Of a DNA stretch of 64,000 nucleotides, positions 48,726-59,490 are shown piece by piece. The DNA is from Stratiolaelaps scimitus. Its lineage: Eukaryota; Arthropoda; Arachnida; Mesostigmata; Laelapidae. Made by a program: the position numbers and the translations under genes. The DNA lies in assembly GCA_019614645.1 (NCBI GenBank), contig JABWDB010000001.1:4402001-4466000 (forward strand), read 5' to 3'. The notes below the pieces were generated by a model that saw only the letters and a list, made by a program, of their open reading frames with translations, was not told where the DNA came from and did no database searches. Position 1 is the first letter of the stretch. Every line of letters starts with the position of its first letter.

Positions 48726-50863
48726 CTCCTTGTCAGTGATATATATATATACGCGACTTACAATCATACGGTCTTCACTTACATTACGTTTTATATATCA
48801 CACTTCTATTATATAGTGTATGATTAGTATCGAACTTCGTGATCTCCCGGTGTGATAAACGGGGATACTGATCCGTATACTACCGAAGCAATACGATAAT
48901 ATAATAGTTACAAAACATGGCCCAAGTAACAACATCTTCAGAGTCGGAAAAACTGGGGAGGCTGTAGCCTCCACTACGAAAGAAGCATACCCCCTTTCTC
49001 TATCTCGATGGACCTAACCTTGCCCTGAAAGTAATCGCTAAGGCTTGTTATAGACTGTCCGTCTGCGTGTCATTTCGAATCCCTCATTTGGCCTTGAATA
49101 CGAGAATTGCCATGTATCGATGGAGATGCACTCAGCGTACTACAACGTGCGATTACTGCATTATGTATGACTTGGCGACCATACGAGCGACGTCTCAATC
49201 CCGGGGAGTTTTCAGACTGCGTGAGCTGGGTCACAAATAGCTAGTATTCGTTGTGCGTTATTTACTGGTGTGAATGTACAAATCACTAAAATAGTGCAAC
49301 ACCGCTCTATTGCTGCTTGGCAGTGGAATCACATACCTAAATATAGATTGAATACTATTTTGGAGTATCTTGATCTCACAGCGATTTGATTATACACCTG
49401 TGTGTTATGTATATCGTAGAAAAAGTGTCTCATAGATTTCATTTGGCATAAGATTTTCCGAAATACGGAGGAAATAGGAATACACTCAGCGTTAACAATT
49501 CAATGCAAACACTCATGGATTGTCAGCCAAGGAAGACAAAGTTGGTAGAAGAAAAAGGACATATATATATATACATATCAATATGCATCTCTGTGTACAA
49601 TATTATGCACATACACTGTGGCAGTAAACAAGAAAGTGTTATTAGGGTAACAATAATTAACCTCGCGCGGCCCTCCAGGAGAAGATATTATTTATGCGTT
49701 GTGTGCGCGCGACTGATAGTTTTACCACTGCGCAAATTATTCTCAAGGGCAACAGCGAAATGCTCAGCACTGCTGCGCTTCCTGTAAATAGTGATCGAAG
49801 AAAGTATATAACAGAGACCGTGAGTGCTATCCATACTCTAACACTACGCTATACATTCAAATATCCTAGTAATGGGTATTGGAAAGCTCAAGTCTAAAAG
49901 ATACTAACCGCATACAGCTTTCAGACACTTTTATACCCTCATACTTTGCAGGAGCAATATACTATCAGAAACGCGATGTACAGTTGAGGTCGTCGAACGG
50001 TGTAAATACCTCTGTAGGTAAACATTTCGCTTGAGGTGACCTTATCTATTTGAACTCGACATATAGCATCACCACAGAGCAACCACAACTGGGAACATGC
50101 ACAACGAAAGATGACGTTTAGGTCTCAAGGCAATCTAAGCAGTCTCCTTGGACAAAATCCAAGGGATTATACTGGGGTGACCACGTAAATATTGCGCTTT
50201 AAGTCTGTTATTAAACCCGACGTCGGAAGAGATTCAAATAATTGGGGCTGGACGGAAAGGGAGGCGTCACAACAACCTTTTTTTTTTTTTCCAGAACTAC
50301 CCGTCGTTATTCCATGGAGAGGTCAGGAGCGGTCTAGTACAAGACATTTTCGGCTACCGCTGCATCGTTGTCTTATTGTATATTATTTTACTTTACTTTT
50401 TGTTTTGAGTCGAGCTAAATGTATTTCATTAATTTTGCGTGCGGCAGTACAATCTAGATCCAGTAGCTTTGCCATTTATCTAACTTGTCATTCAATATAA
50501 ATAATCAATTATATGTGTTGCTATCAAACGAACAGTCAAGGATGGATCGTTTCCTATCAAGGAAGTCAATGCTTAGCACCCCAATCTCTGAACGAAAGTT
50601 CTGCCGAAAGGCAAAAAGGTAAACGGAGCGTAAAGCGGCCCAAGACAGGATGTGGGCGCACGTTTCCGTGGATGTGTATCAGCTTGGTATTTGTGCCTTG
50701 CCCTGAGCTGAAGGTGGATCTATTGAAGATGAACGAGAAGGTACTCCTGCAAAGAGATTCTCGCGGCAAAACCATTGAAGAAAAACAGATCACGAGATTT
50801 AGACGGGGACGAAAGTTGCTAAGAAACAATACATCTTTGTACGGTTCATAAAAAGATGATTAT

Positions 50864-50916
<53 letters not shown>

Positions 50917-53900
50917 CTATATGGCACTATATAGTACACTAAATAAATATACTATTCAGATGTATGCACTCGGCAGAACTTTGCAACGATGAGATTAAAA
51001 ATAATGATGCAACTCAGCTTCTGGCATCTGGGTTTATTCATCATCCTGTTTCGTATTATAGTGTATCTTATTATATGCAATAATTAAGCAACCCGCAGCT
51101 CCTTCCGGCCGGAAAATATTGTGCTCGTCCAAAAGATAGCATACCATATGGATACAGGTGACGCGTATTGGCTTGTGTACAGAAAGCTTCGTTCCGTACT
51201 GCAAAAGCGTTTCGATACGAGCACATGTTAGTGATGGTAAGGTGATGGCCTATGCTAAAGTCAAAGACCATGTTAATAATGACATAGTTATTTTCAAAAT
51301 TGGCCACATTCCGAAAGTGGCCCAGGGTGCTGATCAGGTATCGGTAAGTGGGCATTTTGGGTAGCGGAGCTGTTTCCGGATGCGCCTTCGAGCAAATAGA
51401 CCCCTCAAATGGTCGGAAGGTTTATCATGGCGTCGTATCTATACGGATATCTTCTTCACTTTTTATTCACACGAGTTGTATAAACAGTGTGGTGGTTATA
51501 TGCGGATATGTCGTACCTGTAGTGAGGGAGCTGTTTCAACGTACCACTTACTAGAAACATAGCTTCTTGTCTTACAGGGACCCTGAAGGAGGCCTCACTT
51601 ATATTTTAGAGTCTTATTGACGCCTAATCACATTTTGGACATTGAAAATATCGGTAGACAGTGTCATCACAGTGCTCGGTTGATCAACGCAAACATGCAC
51701 AGGATTGGTGTTCACTTTGCGAACTCTGGGTGAACAATAAGGTATTGCAATCTGGCGCTTCAGACTAGACACACTAGGGACAGGGAACCGGTCCATGCGC
51801 GTGGTCTTATCGTCGACGCAGCATCCATTTGGAATCTGTCTAGTAGAAACTAGCCTCCGATGGCTGGCAGTGATGGCGAGCCTTGACCGGTACAAGCCGA
51901 GTGCTGCTCGGGAGAAGCAATTGGCAGCAATTGTGTCTCGTCCACTTCCACGGGACTCGATTACAAAGGAAACAACTCCGAAATCGCTTGACTTACCAAA
52001 GACTGAATATTTAATGAGCGTTCCGAAATTAACCAAGCAGGCTCAAGTAAACGTATAAACAGTCAAATAGATAAGATATTATACATATATAATAAAGCAA
52101 AGGCTTGTCAAAACCTCAATCGAGGATCGAGTCTTGATACCTCGAGCCCCTAAAACAAATTCGTAGTGACCGGACAACATCTTGTACAGGTTTTGTTTAC
52201 CTATAACGTCGGTAGAAAGCCGTTCGTATTTGGACGACCCATAATCCATAGACCTACGTATATCAAACGACATCAAACACGGGCGTACGCCCCCTAGCGC
52301 CCCCATGAATTCATATTCGCTCCGCAATGAAAATATACGTTCAGATAAATGGTCAAAAATACATTTATTATTGAGCTGTACATAGTTCGCCTTTTTGCTT
52401 TCAACTCAGCCAGGTTTAGTTCGTTCATCTTTAGATTTTCGCCAACAATGTATTTGTTCTTCAACACGGTCTGTATGGGGGGCGGATCGGTGCGCGAGAC
52501 ACAGGGTCACATCAGTAAGTGGTAATGGTTCGTCTGTTGCATTTGTTTCACTCCACCAGTAGCATGGCATAGGAAATACACGTTATCCCCAGTTTCAACT
52601 TCCCTCTCTCTCTCTCGCTCTCTGTCTCAGTCATACATACCCTCATTCATGCTTATTTTGACCGCGCCACTCAACGTATCTATGTATATAATATCATATT
52701 TACACAGCGACTTGCACGTCGTTATTGCGCCTCTCTTTCATTGCCTTTCTTCGGACACATCATCCTTCCTTGAGTTTTTGCCCCCCCCCCCCGTCAATCT
52801 CCATGAGCGATAGACTACGAGCGAAGGGTTCACGGCGAAACCGACACAGTCCAATGAAGTCATTGGATGGCCAGCCCCATTTTGCCTCCTTCACACCGTC
52901 GTTTACTTCATCCTGCAATTTGTGTCTGTGTCACGAGTATTCTGGCCGCGAATGCGCACCTCGAAATGCAGCATTTGCGCTTTCGTACGCCACACACACA
53001 CACACCACACACACATCGCGGTCAAACACGGAGTTGTTCACACGAAGGCTGACGACACACGACGGATAGCGGACACACAAAGAGAGCAATAATCAGAAAA
53101 CTCAGCCCGTCATCGTCAGAGCCGCTCTGATCATCCACAGATCGAAACAGGTAGCGAAACGCCCATGAACTAAGCCAACCCCAGTCAGCCTTGCTATCAC
53201 ACATTTTGTCAAGCCCTCACCCTTCATTATCATCATCATCAACACCATCAGTGTTATCCCAGCGCGCATGCACCGTACGACGAATGAACCATGCACTCAA
53301 TTGGCAGTTTGTCTCTTTGTTCAATCAGTCAGTCACTCTCTCTCTCTCTGACCCTCGCATTCGCAATGTTTCCTCGTTAGTTTTCATTTTTTTTTAAATT
53401 CCCTCTCATGTTTGAGTGTGTGTGTGTTTGCGGAAAATGTTTAGACCGCCTCGCCAGCACCGGATGAAGTGGTAACTCCAGCAGCCTCTTCGGGATTATT
53501 ATAGACGGCAGGGGATTGTGCGGCGGTTCCACTGTCTGCTCGAGCACCACCAGCAACTTCGACTTCCGCCCGATTACCAATGCCTGTGCGTCGTTGTTGT
53601 TGTTGTCTATAGATGCTGTTGCTGCTACTGCTGCTGCTGTCACCGCCCTGGTTCTTCCGCTGTTTCAGGTGTCTGCTGCGCTCCGATCTCGCCCATGACT
53701 TGTGTTACCGACTGAGAAGGGATGCAATCGCGACTACACACGTCGCCACGAAGATTACTGCGTGCTTGTGCAGCTGTGCTGTTCGTAAGCCACCTGATGC
53801 AACGAGAAAAAGAGATCAGAAAACACGAGCCTAGGTCAGGGAAAAGCACATTTGACTGCACTGACTTCTAACTACTTCGTCTAGCCCTCTCCGCGCATGC

Positions 53901-56019
53901 ATGAACATTTTGTTTCTCAGCTAGGCGGCGGTTAATTCGGATTCGAGCTGATTTTGTCCGATGATTTGATCAAGTGGGCCATATTGTACTGTTCGCTGGC
54001 ATTCGGCAGCGCATCTCAGCGCCACTGCGAGCTATGGCGGTCGGGCGTCACACTCGTCTTCGAGGGTCAGCTTGCTTCAAACGATAATGAACGCAGCAAG
54101 AGATTTCGAACAAGTAAACTGACGTTCAGTATCACCGTTTACGTTTATGGATTTCGAAAAATAATTTTTTATGGCGTTGCGCTATAAGCTGCAACGTCAC
54201 GTAATTCTTCGCTATGGCATATATCCGCCGACTTGCTTATCTAACACACCAACACTAAACTAGTTAATTCTTCATGGTAAACAGGACGAATCTGTGGCAC
54301 GCAATTCATGCCTTAAATGGCCTGAGTCACGATGGTAAGAAACGAGCATCCCTCCCCGTCGCTCTGCTCCTGACATATTCTCGCGGTGTAATTTTGTCCT
54401 AATCGGAGCCACCTGTTCGAACCAGACGCTGTATCTTAGGTAGCTCGCTACAGCTTCGTCTCGCCCCCATCGACCATGGACGAGTTTTAACAGGTGGACG
54501 AGTTTTCGCAATTATCTACTACCAATTTAGCTCTATTTAGGCGTTTGTTTTCGCTACTTCTGTCAGAGCTTTCCAGACAATAATTAATTTACGTTATATT
54601 TTCCTTGAATAGCATTTTGTCTAAGTCGAGCAGTTCGTCGGGAGCCACCTGGGATGATCGGACGGCTTTCTGTGTCGGATTTCTTCCAGCCGTTCTTAGA
54701 TTTGGATCGGTATACGGCTAGCAACGTGTCTAGCTTGATATGTTGTTATCTATGTGTACATCATACACAATGGTCAGTTGGTATATACATTTAGATAAAG
54801 GACGTCTCGCGACGCAACGGTGAGAATATGTGCATAACTATATCGCGCAAGCAGCTCTTCGTCAGTAGACGTCATTCCCTCATCTGATTATTCGATCTGG
54901 TGAAAAAGGTCATAGCGATGTTAAGCAAACTGCTATTGACACACGTTCCCCTGGAGTCGCCGAAAAATTCTGCGAAATCGCTTCGAACCCAACCGAGACG
55001 CGCGAGCTGGGTAACCTGTTTCGACAGCCTAGTAGTAACTGTTGATAATTAATGGGCTATAACAGATGCTGTTTCGAGTAATGACCGTTTTTTTTTGTTG
55101 TTTCTGTATTGTGAAGACAACATACTAATGGCCGTCGTTCACATCCGTCGTCGAGTTCAGACCTAACTCCGCCAAGCGCAAGGCTATCATTAACGTCTGT
55201 ACTACACGGCCATCAGAGCAACGCAATTGAGATTAGTAGCGAGGTAGGTTGAACTGCTGAAACACAACTACACGAAATTTACCACCCCCCCACCCCCGGG
55301 CCAGTGACCAGAGGCACTGGTGTCTGCTTTCTTTCCCGGCCTCGGAGAAGATTCCTCTGGGATCTGCTGCAATTTTGTTTCGCCGGCCGACGCGGACCGA
55401 CACCGAAGAAAAAGGACGAACCGTGTCCGAGGTGTAAAACTACGGAATTTCTGTGGTCCATCATATTAAAGCTGCGATAGCTCAGGCCACAGCTCAGTTA
55501 GGACAGGCGAAAATGGAGACAACGGCGGTGGCGGCTGCTGGTACTGCCACGCTCCCGACCGTTATGAGGTGTGGCCGACGATAAGTCGTTAGTAGAGAAA
55601 CATCTGCCATTTTCCGCTGTAATATCTATCTCGGTGGAGGGGTGTACCATATGCTTGCTGGACACGTTAATGCTAACGGTGGGGGGATATTTTTCACTTT
55701 CGATTTAAAAGCTAAGAACAAGATGTCTGGCGAACGAAGTGATGCATCTCGCTACGTACACACGCTGAGCGGTAACAGCAAGAGGGACAGAGGCCTCAAC
55801 AAATGCATTATCTGCGTCTAAGGTGTAGTAGTCGCATGGCATTTTGAGTTGTCCTAATGAACAGTTCTTTTAGAAAGTTAGCGAGGTTCTCTCATCCGTG
55901 CCTGTTACTATAGAGTAACAGTACTACTCATCAGATCAGAAGTACTTCAGTCAAGGCAGCTCAAACCCAGTGGGAACACTCGAACGTCAAGAGAAAGAAT
56001 ATATATATATATATATATA

Positions 56020-57298
56020 TTAGGCTGACTGAAAAAAATGACCCACATATAAATTTCAATATCGGTTAAACTAAGTGAGTTAAAACAAAGATTTTTTTAG
56101 TATGAGTTAGAGGTATGGCACCTCTTTTATTAATACGCTAGTCCCAGATTTCTCGCAGTCTTCTGACGGCTAGATATGCACTATTTTTCTTTCCATACAT
56201 AACTTATTTAAGGCCTCTCGGAGCAAACCGACATTTGCATACCCTTGGCCACCTATAGCCCTCCTTAATTGATGGAAGCAACCTTAGTCACACGGGCTTA
56301 AATTAGGAGAATAGAGGGGTGACGTCCCCGCTCAATCTTGTTGTCCTTAAGCTCGGACGTAATTTCATCACTACGATGTGCCTTAGCATTTTCATCGAGC
56401 TGCCGCACTCGGTGCTTCCTATTGTCATGCCAATTATTCATGAGTCCCTTCAAGAACTCGAGATGCCGAGCAGAGTCCATTTTTCTATTGGGCCCAAAAT
56501 CTCGTAGTAGCAAACGTCGTTGAAATCCATGTCAAGTGTTACCATTGCTTTAGACTCGAATCTATTTGGTACTGCTACCCCCATTGCCTGTTCACCTGGT
56601 GTAGCCACTGTTTCACTTGATCTTTTTCCGGCCCCCTCACTTATGTCTCGTCCAGTGCAATGGTATGCTCTAAGAGACCTTTTGCTGCCTATATATCTTC
56701 AAATTGTCTTGCGAACACTTCTCACGCATTTTCAATTGGCCAGGACCGAGTTAATGAGCGACCCATTGTGCACTTTTTTTCTGCATCTTCAGATTATTTT
56801 TAATAATTCGAAGACATGTTTCACGAGGCACACCAAGTTCAGCCGACGAAGTCATCAATGACAAAGCTTTAGTTTGCTCAGAAGCTTTTTCGATTATCTC
56901 GATCCGTTCGTCGAATCGAGATTCGAGAAGGGGTGGGCGCCCTCGATGTTTACAATGTTCCAGTCACCTTGCCTAAACTGCGCACACCAACCCCACACCA
57001 GTCGTCGACTCAGGGCATTATGGCCATAGACACTAACTAACCTTCTATGGATTCCAGCAGGACATTTCTTCTCTTGAAACATAAACCTTACACTTTTCTT
57101 CTGAGAATGAAACTCTGAGGGACCTGGTCCGCCGGTTGCCATTTCGAACGCCAAACGAAAGCCGAATGCTAGCGGCTTTCGCGCCGCCTACTTGCTAATT
57201 GTTGTGTCTCACTACCCGCCAAATTTGAAATCAAACCGGCCAATAATAAGGATACGGCGCAAGGCGATAGGAATGCCATTATTTTTGGACCAGCCTAA
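56020..57298 (-). mobile_element. Full-length but inactive mariner DNA transposon in a TA microsatellite
   Basis: The element is 1279 bases, the usual mariner length. The ends read TTAGGCTGACTGAAAAAAAT (left) and, on the complementary strand, TTAGGCTGGTCCAAAAATAA (right): imperfect terminal inverted repeats. TA runs flank both ends (left about 55998-56019, right 57299-57312), consistent with the TA target duplication. The transposase lies on the minus strand and is broken. It sits below the last recognised exon of the Sidestep-like gene, in the same orientation, probably within a downstream intron. Confidence 0.88.
56150..57154 (-). pseudogene. Mariner transposase, broken
   Basis: The N-terminal frame (57154-56894) begins MAFEMATGGPGPS and contains GIHRRLVSVYGHNALSRRLV and WCAQFRQGDW, the paired-like helix-turn-helix of mariner transposases. 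A middle part in other frames carries the core region. The frame 56513-56298 has GPNRKMDSARHLEFLKGLM and LDENAKAHRSDEI, corresponding to the catalytic HDNAxxH motif; it then reads HPSILLI where HPPYSP is usual and runs into stops. Here Gln/His-Asp-Asn has become Asp-Glu-Asn. Multiple frame changes rule out function. Confidence 0.82.
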
Positions 57299-57812
57299 TA
57301 TATATATATATATGCATGTGGAGGGCGTCTCTTTTCAAGCCATTGTGAGACGAGTGGACGTGGACGAATACTGACTTCTCGATAGTGTCAAATAAGAGAG
57401 ACTGAGTGTGCAGGCATTTTCATATCCAGTGTCGAGGATTACAACAGATTTCTACGACGAGTCTAATATGAAGTAATCGGTCATGTTTTTTCCCCTAAAA
57501 TGACCAATTATAACGGTCAGTACTCAGCAAGCTTTGAAACATATAGGAAAAAAGGCGTGTACGACATACCATATGTAAAAGCGTGGGAAGTTGCTAGCGG
57601 CTCACTCCTTGGCTTGAGTAACACCTGTGCCAGATCTTTTCCACGGGCCGAACAGCACACTGATTGCGGCATGGGGCTTTCCGCCGTCGTTGTAACGGTG
57701 ACCCTATTGCTGATGCTGCCGCTATTTTGCAGATCACCACCGCCGGCGCTTTGCACACTTGGAATAAGAATCCGTAGGAACAATTTCTCCATCTGAGGAC
57801 TTCCTCCGTCAC

Positions 57813-57893
57813 CTTCGCCTCGCCAGCGACTGCCTGCCTCAAGCGCGAATCGAGGCTCCGATGACGCCAGGCGATCCACCAGCTGGCCGAACT
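57813..57893 (-). CDS. Possible Sidestep-like exon D: FN3 continuation
   Basis: A pyrimidine-rich tract with acceptor CATCGCATAG precedes AGTTCGGCCAG. The two bases AG complete a Glu codon with the final G of exon C, so the peptide reads ...ALEILN-E-FGQLVDRLASSEPRFALEAG. That is the expected hairpin and E-strand pattern of the FN3 domain begun in exon C. The suggested donor GAAG|GTGACG is weak, so the lower boundary is uncertain; the frame stays open well beyond it. The next exon was not found. A mariner begins about 500 bases further on. Confidence 0.5.
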
Positions 57894-58674
57894 CTATGCG
57901 ATGGGCGGATGCCAAACGAACAGAACGACCGAGAAGCAGAAAGAACACGGATCATAGCATGGGCAAAATGTTTTTTATATATATATATATATGCCTAGTC
58001 CGTTTCTGGCATTGCACCACCGAGAAACGTACTTATTTCAGCCGAACAGTGCTTTACTGGTGCGATTCGTCATTTCAACAACAATGTAATCTTCATGCTT
58101 TCTCTCCGTTTATACAAATGGGCTAGTCACTAATGTGCTAAGTATATATAAGTACCAGGGAAAAGCGGGAAGAGGTCCATAACGAAATTGCCACTTGTGC
58201 ACGAGTAGAGAGCAGACTCGATGGAAACAACGAATAAATGAAGTCGAAACGTTCGAATGATGAGAAAAACGAGTTGCCTTTTTGTTATGTCCATCACTTT
58301 ACGTAGTTGCCAATTACAGGCATGTCTAACAGATACGATATGAGAACACGACCACTTGCGATATAGAATGTTTTCGTGTGCTTCTTACTTACGCCTATAG
58401 TATTCGTTACGTCAGGTCGCTTTACTGTAGAGTCTAATCGTATGAGCTAAATTGAAAGAGTTATGTTTTAAATGATCAAAAAATACTTATTAAAATCAGT
58501 GATGTAAGTACAGATTATGCCGGTACGTATAAAGTGCGTCTGTGCAAATACGGGCCTACGTCCATTACATGATACTTCCATTGGGTTTGGACCCCTTTTG
58601 CATGGAGGCACTGCAAATAAATCTTGAAATTTGTTAGCATTTTAAAATGCAACAAAGCGAATTCATATGATGTT

Positions 58675-58820
58675 CAGTGTGGTGGCTAGTTTAAGCGGGT
58701 AAGTCTCTGGCTGTCAGAAGACGGAGGCCGCCGGTTCGAGTCCCGCTACGACGTCACATCGAAGAGAAGTTAATCCTTGCAAAAATTGCAGTTCCTTTAA
58801 TAAACCAATATACATTTTCC
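58675..58820 (+). mobile_element. SINE-1 copy inside the last identified intron of the Sidestep-like gene
   Basis: The head reads CAGTGTGGTGGCTAGTTTAA with GCGGGTAAGTCTCTGGCTGT, then B box GGTTCGAGTCCCGC. The tail reads GCAAAAATTGCAGTTCC followed by TTTAATAAACCAATATAC. It is more diverged than the 20-kb and 32-kb copies. It lies antisense to the gene, in the intron between exons C and D. Confidence 0.75.
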
Positions 58821-58944
58821 CTTTCCTTACTCTGCATATAATTTCGGCCGACAATTGTAGCCCTACGAACGCTAATATTAATTATTAAGGAGGGTGTTCA
58901 CATGATTGTTTATTCTCACGCTAATGAGAAGAAGAAGAACTAAC

Positions 58945-59490
58945 CATTTAAAATCTCCAATGCATACGTATAGCCTTTGTCCTCGTCGGATAGTTGTATC
59001 TCGTTGCCTTCACCTAAATGGCGTCCCTCATAGAGACGACTCCTCTTCCACGGGCATGTGACAAGAAGTCGATCGTTGACCTTGAGCAGGTTGCGTTTAT
59101 CGTCCCACGAAAGGACGCACTGACCTTCGCTTTTCTCCTCAATCGCCTCGTGAGCAACCGACGAGATGTCAAGTGAGCATGGCTGAACATTCGTCAGACC
59201 AATACGATTCTTTCCTCGACACTCGACACGTAACGGCTGCTGGCTAAATCTCCTCGGTATGCTGAACTCGGCCAAACGAGATCTGTATCGGGACTTAGCC
59301 TTAACTAGCTCCTCCGTTCGTGGTTGAATGTTCACCCGTTCGCCGGCTCCATCAAACACGTCCCAGATGAAATCACACATCGCATCATCATCGCAGTCTA
59401 GCTCACAGCCAAGCCGTACGTCGTCGGCGACGTCTTGATTCGTGGCCGATTTTTGCGTCTGCACAAGGTCGGTCTGTGCATCTCTCGAGG
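58945..59490 (-). CDS. Sidestep-like exon C: second Ig-like domain and start of FN3
   Basis: The exon has 546 bases, about 181 open codons. The acceptor ATTATCAG|CCTCG gives 2 bases that complete the Ser codon from exon B; the donor is AATG|GTTAGT. After a hydrophilic linker come RLGCEL, FIWDVF and VECRGKNRIGL, an Ig-like domain. The stretch ending NVQPCSLDIS matches the pattern C-x-GKN-x-IG-PC-x-I that I associate with the last Ig domain of Sidestep proteins. The remainder (GQCVLSWDD, LLVTCPW, YTYALEILN) has the spacing of FN3 A-C strands. The open frame runs on upstream to 59605 and includes an in-frame ATG. The splice reading is preferred because the phases fit and the upstream residues do not resemble the family. 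Confidence 0.72.

Larger units (their letters stand above)
45816..55997. other. Anonymous DNA with many microsatellites
   Basis: No gene is supported. TA repeats lie at 47507-47528 and 50869-50905. CT repeats lie at 46008-46026, 52602-52624 and 53335-53350. A CA repeat lies at 52988-53013 and a poly(C) run at 52783-52792. A plus-strand frame at 53613 begins with a leucine run encoded by CTG repeats, and a hydrophobic minus-strand stretch lies near 53100; neither has support as an exon. The frames at 50513-50851 and 51795-52058 are basic and unassigned. Confidence 0.45.

Noticed and set aside
50869..50905. TA runs here and at 8.5, 26.9, 28.1, 47.5 and 58.0 kb as mariner footprints
   Set aside because: They are plain microsatellites without inverted-repeat ends; only the 56.0-57.3 kb pair brackets an element.
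53022..53204. Minus-strand hydrophobic segment (LSFLIIALFVCPLSVVC) as the missing membrane anchor of the Sidestep-like gene
   Set aside because: No splice sites in a matching phase could be established and no flanking receptor-like sequence is present.
53613..53834. Plus-strand frame starting with a run of leucines, like a signal peptide
   Set aside because: The leucines come from a CTG/CTA repeat, all three frames are hydrophobic there, and no downstream domain or exon supports a gene.
57500..57796. Plus-strand frame with a hydrophobic stretch and basic tail
   Set aside because: It overlaps the open minus-strand frame running on from exon D and has no independent support.
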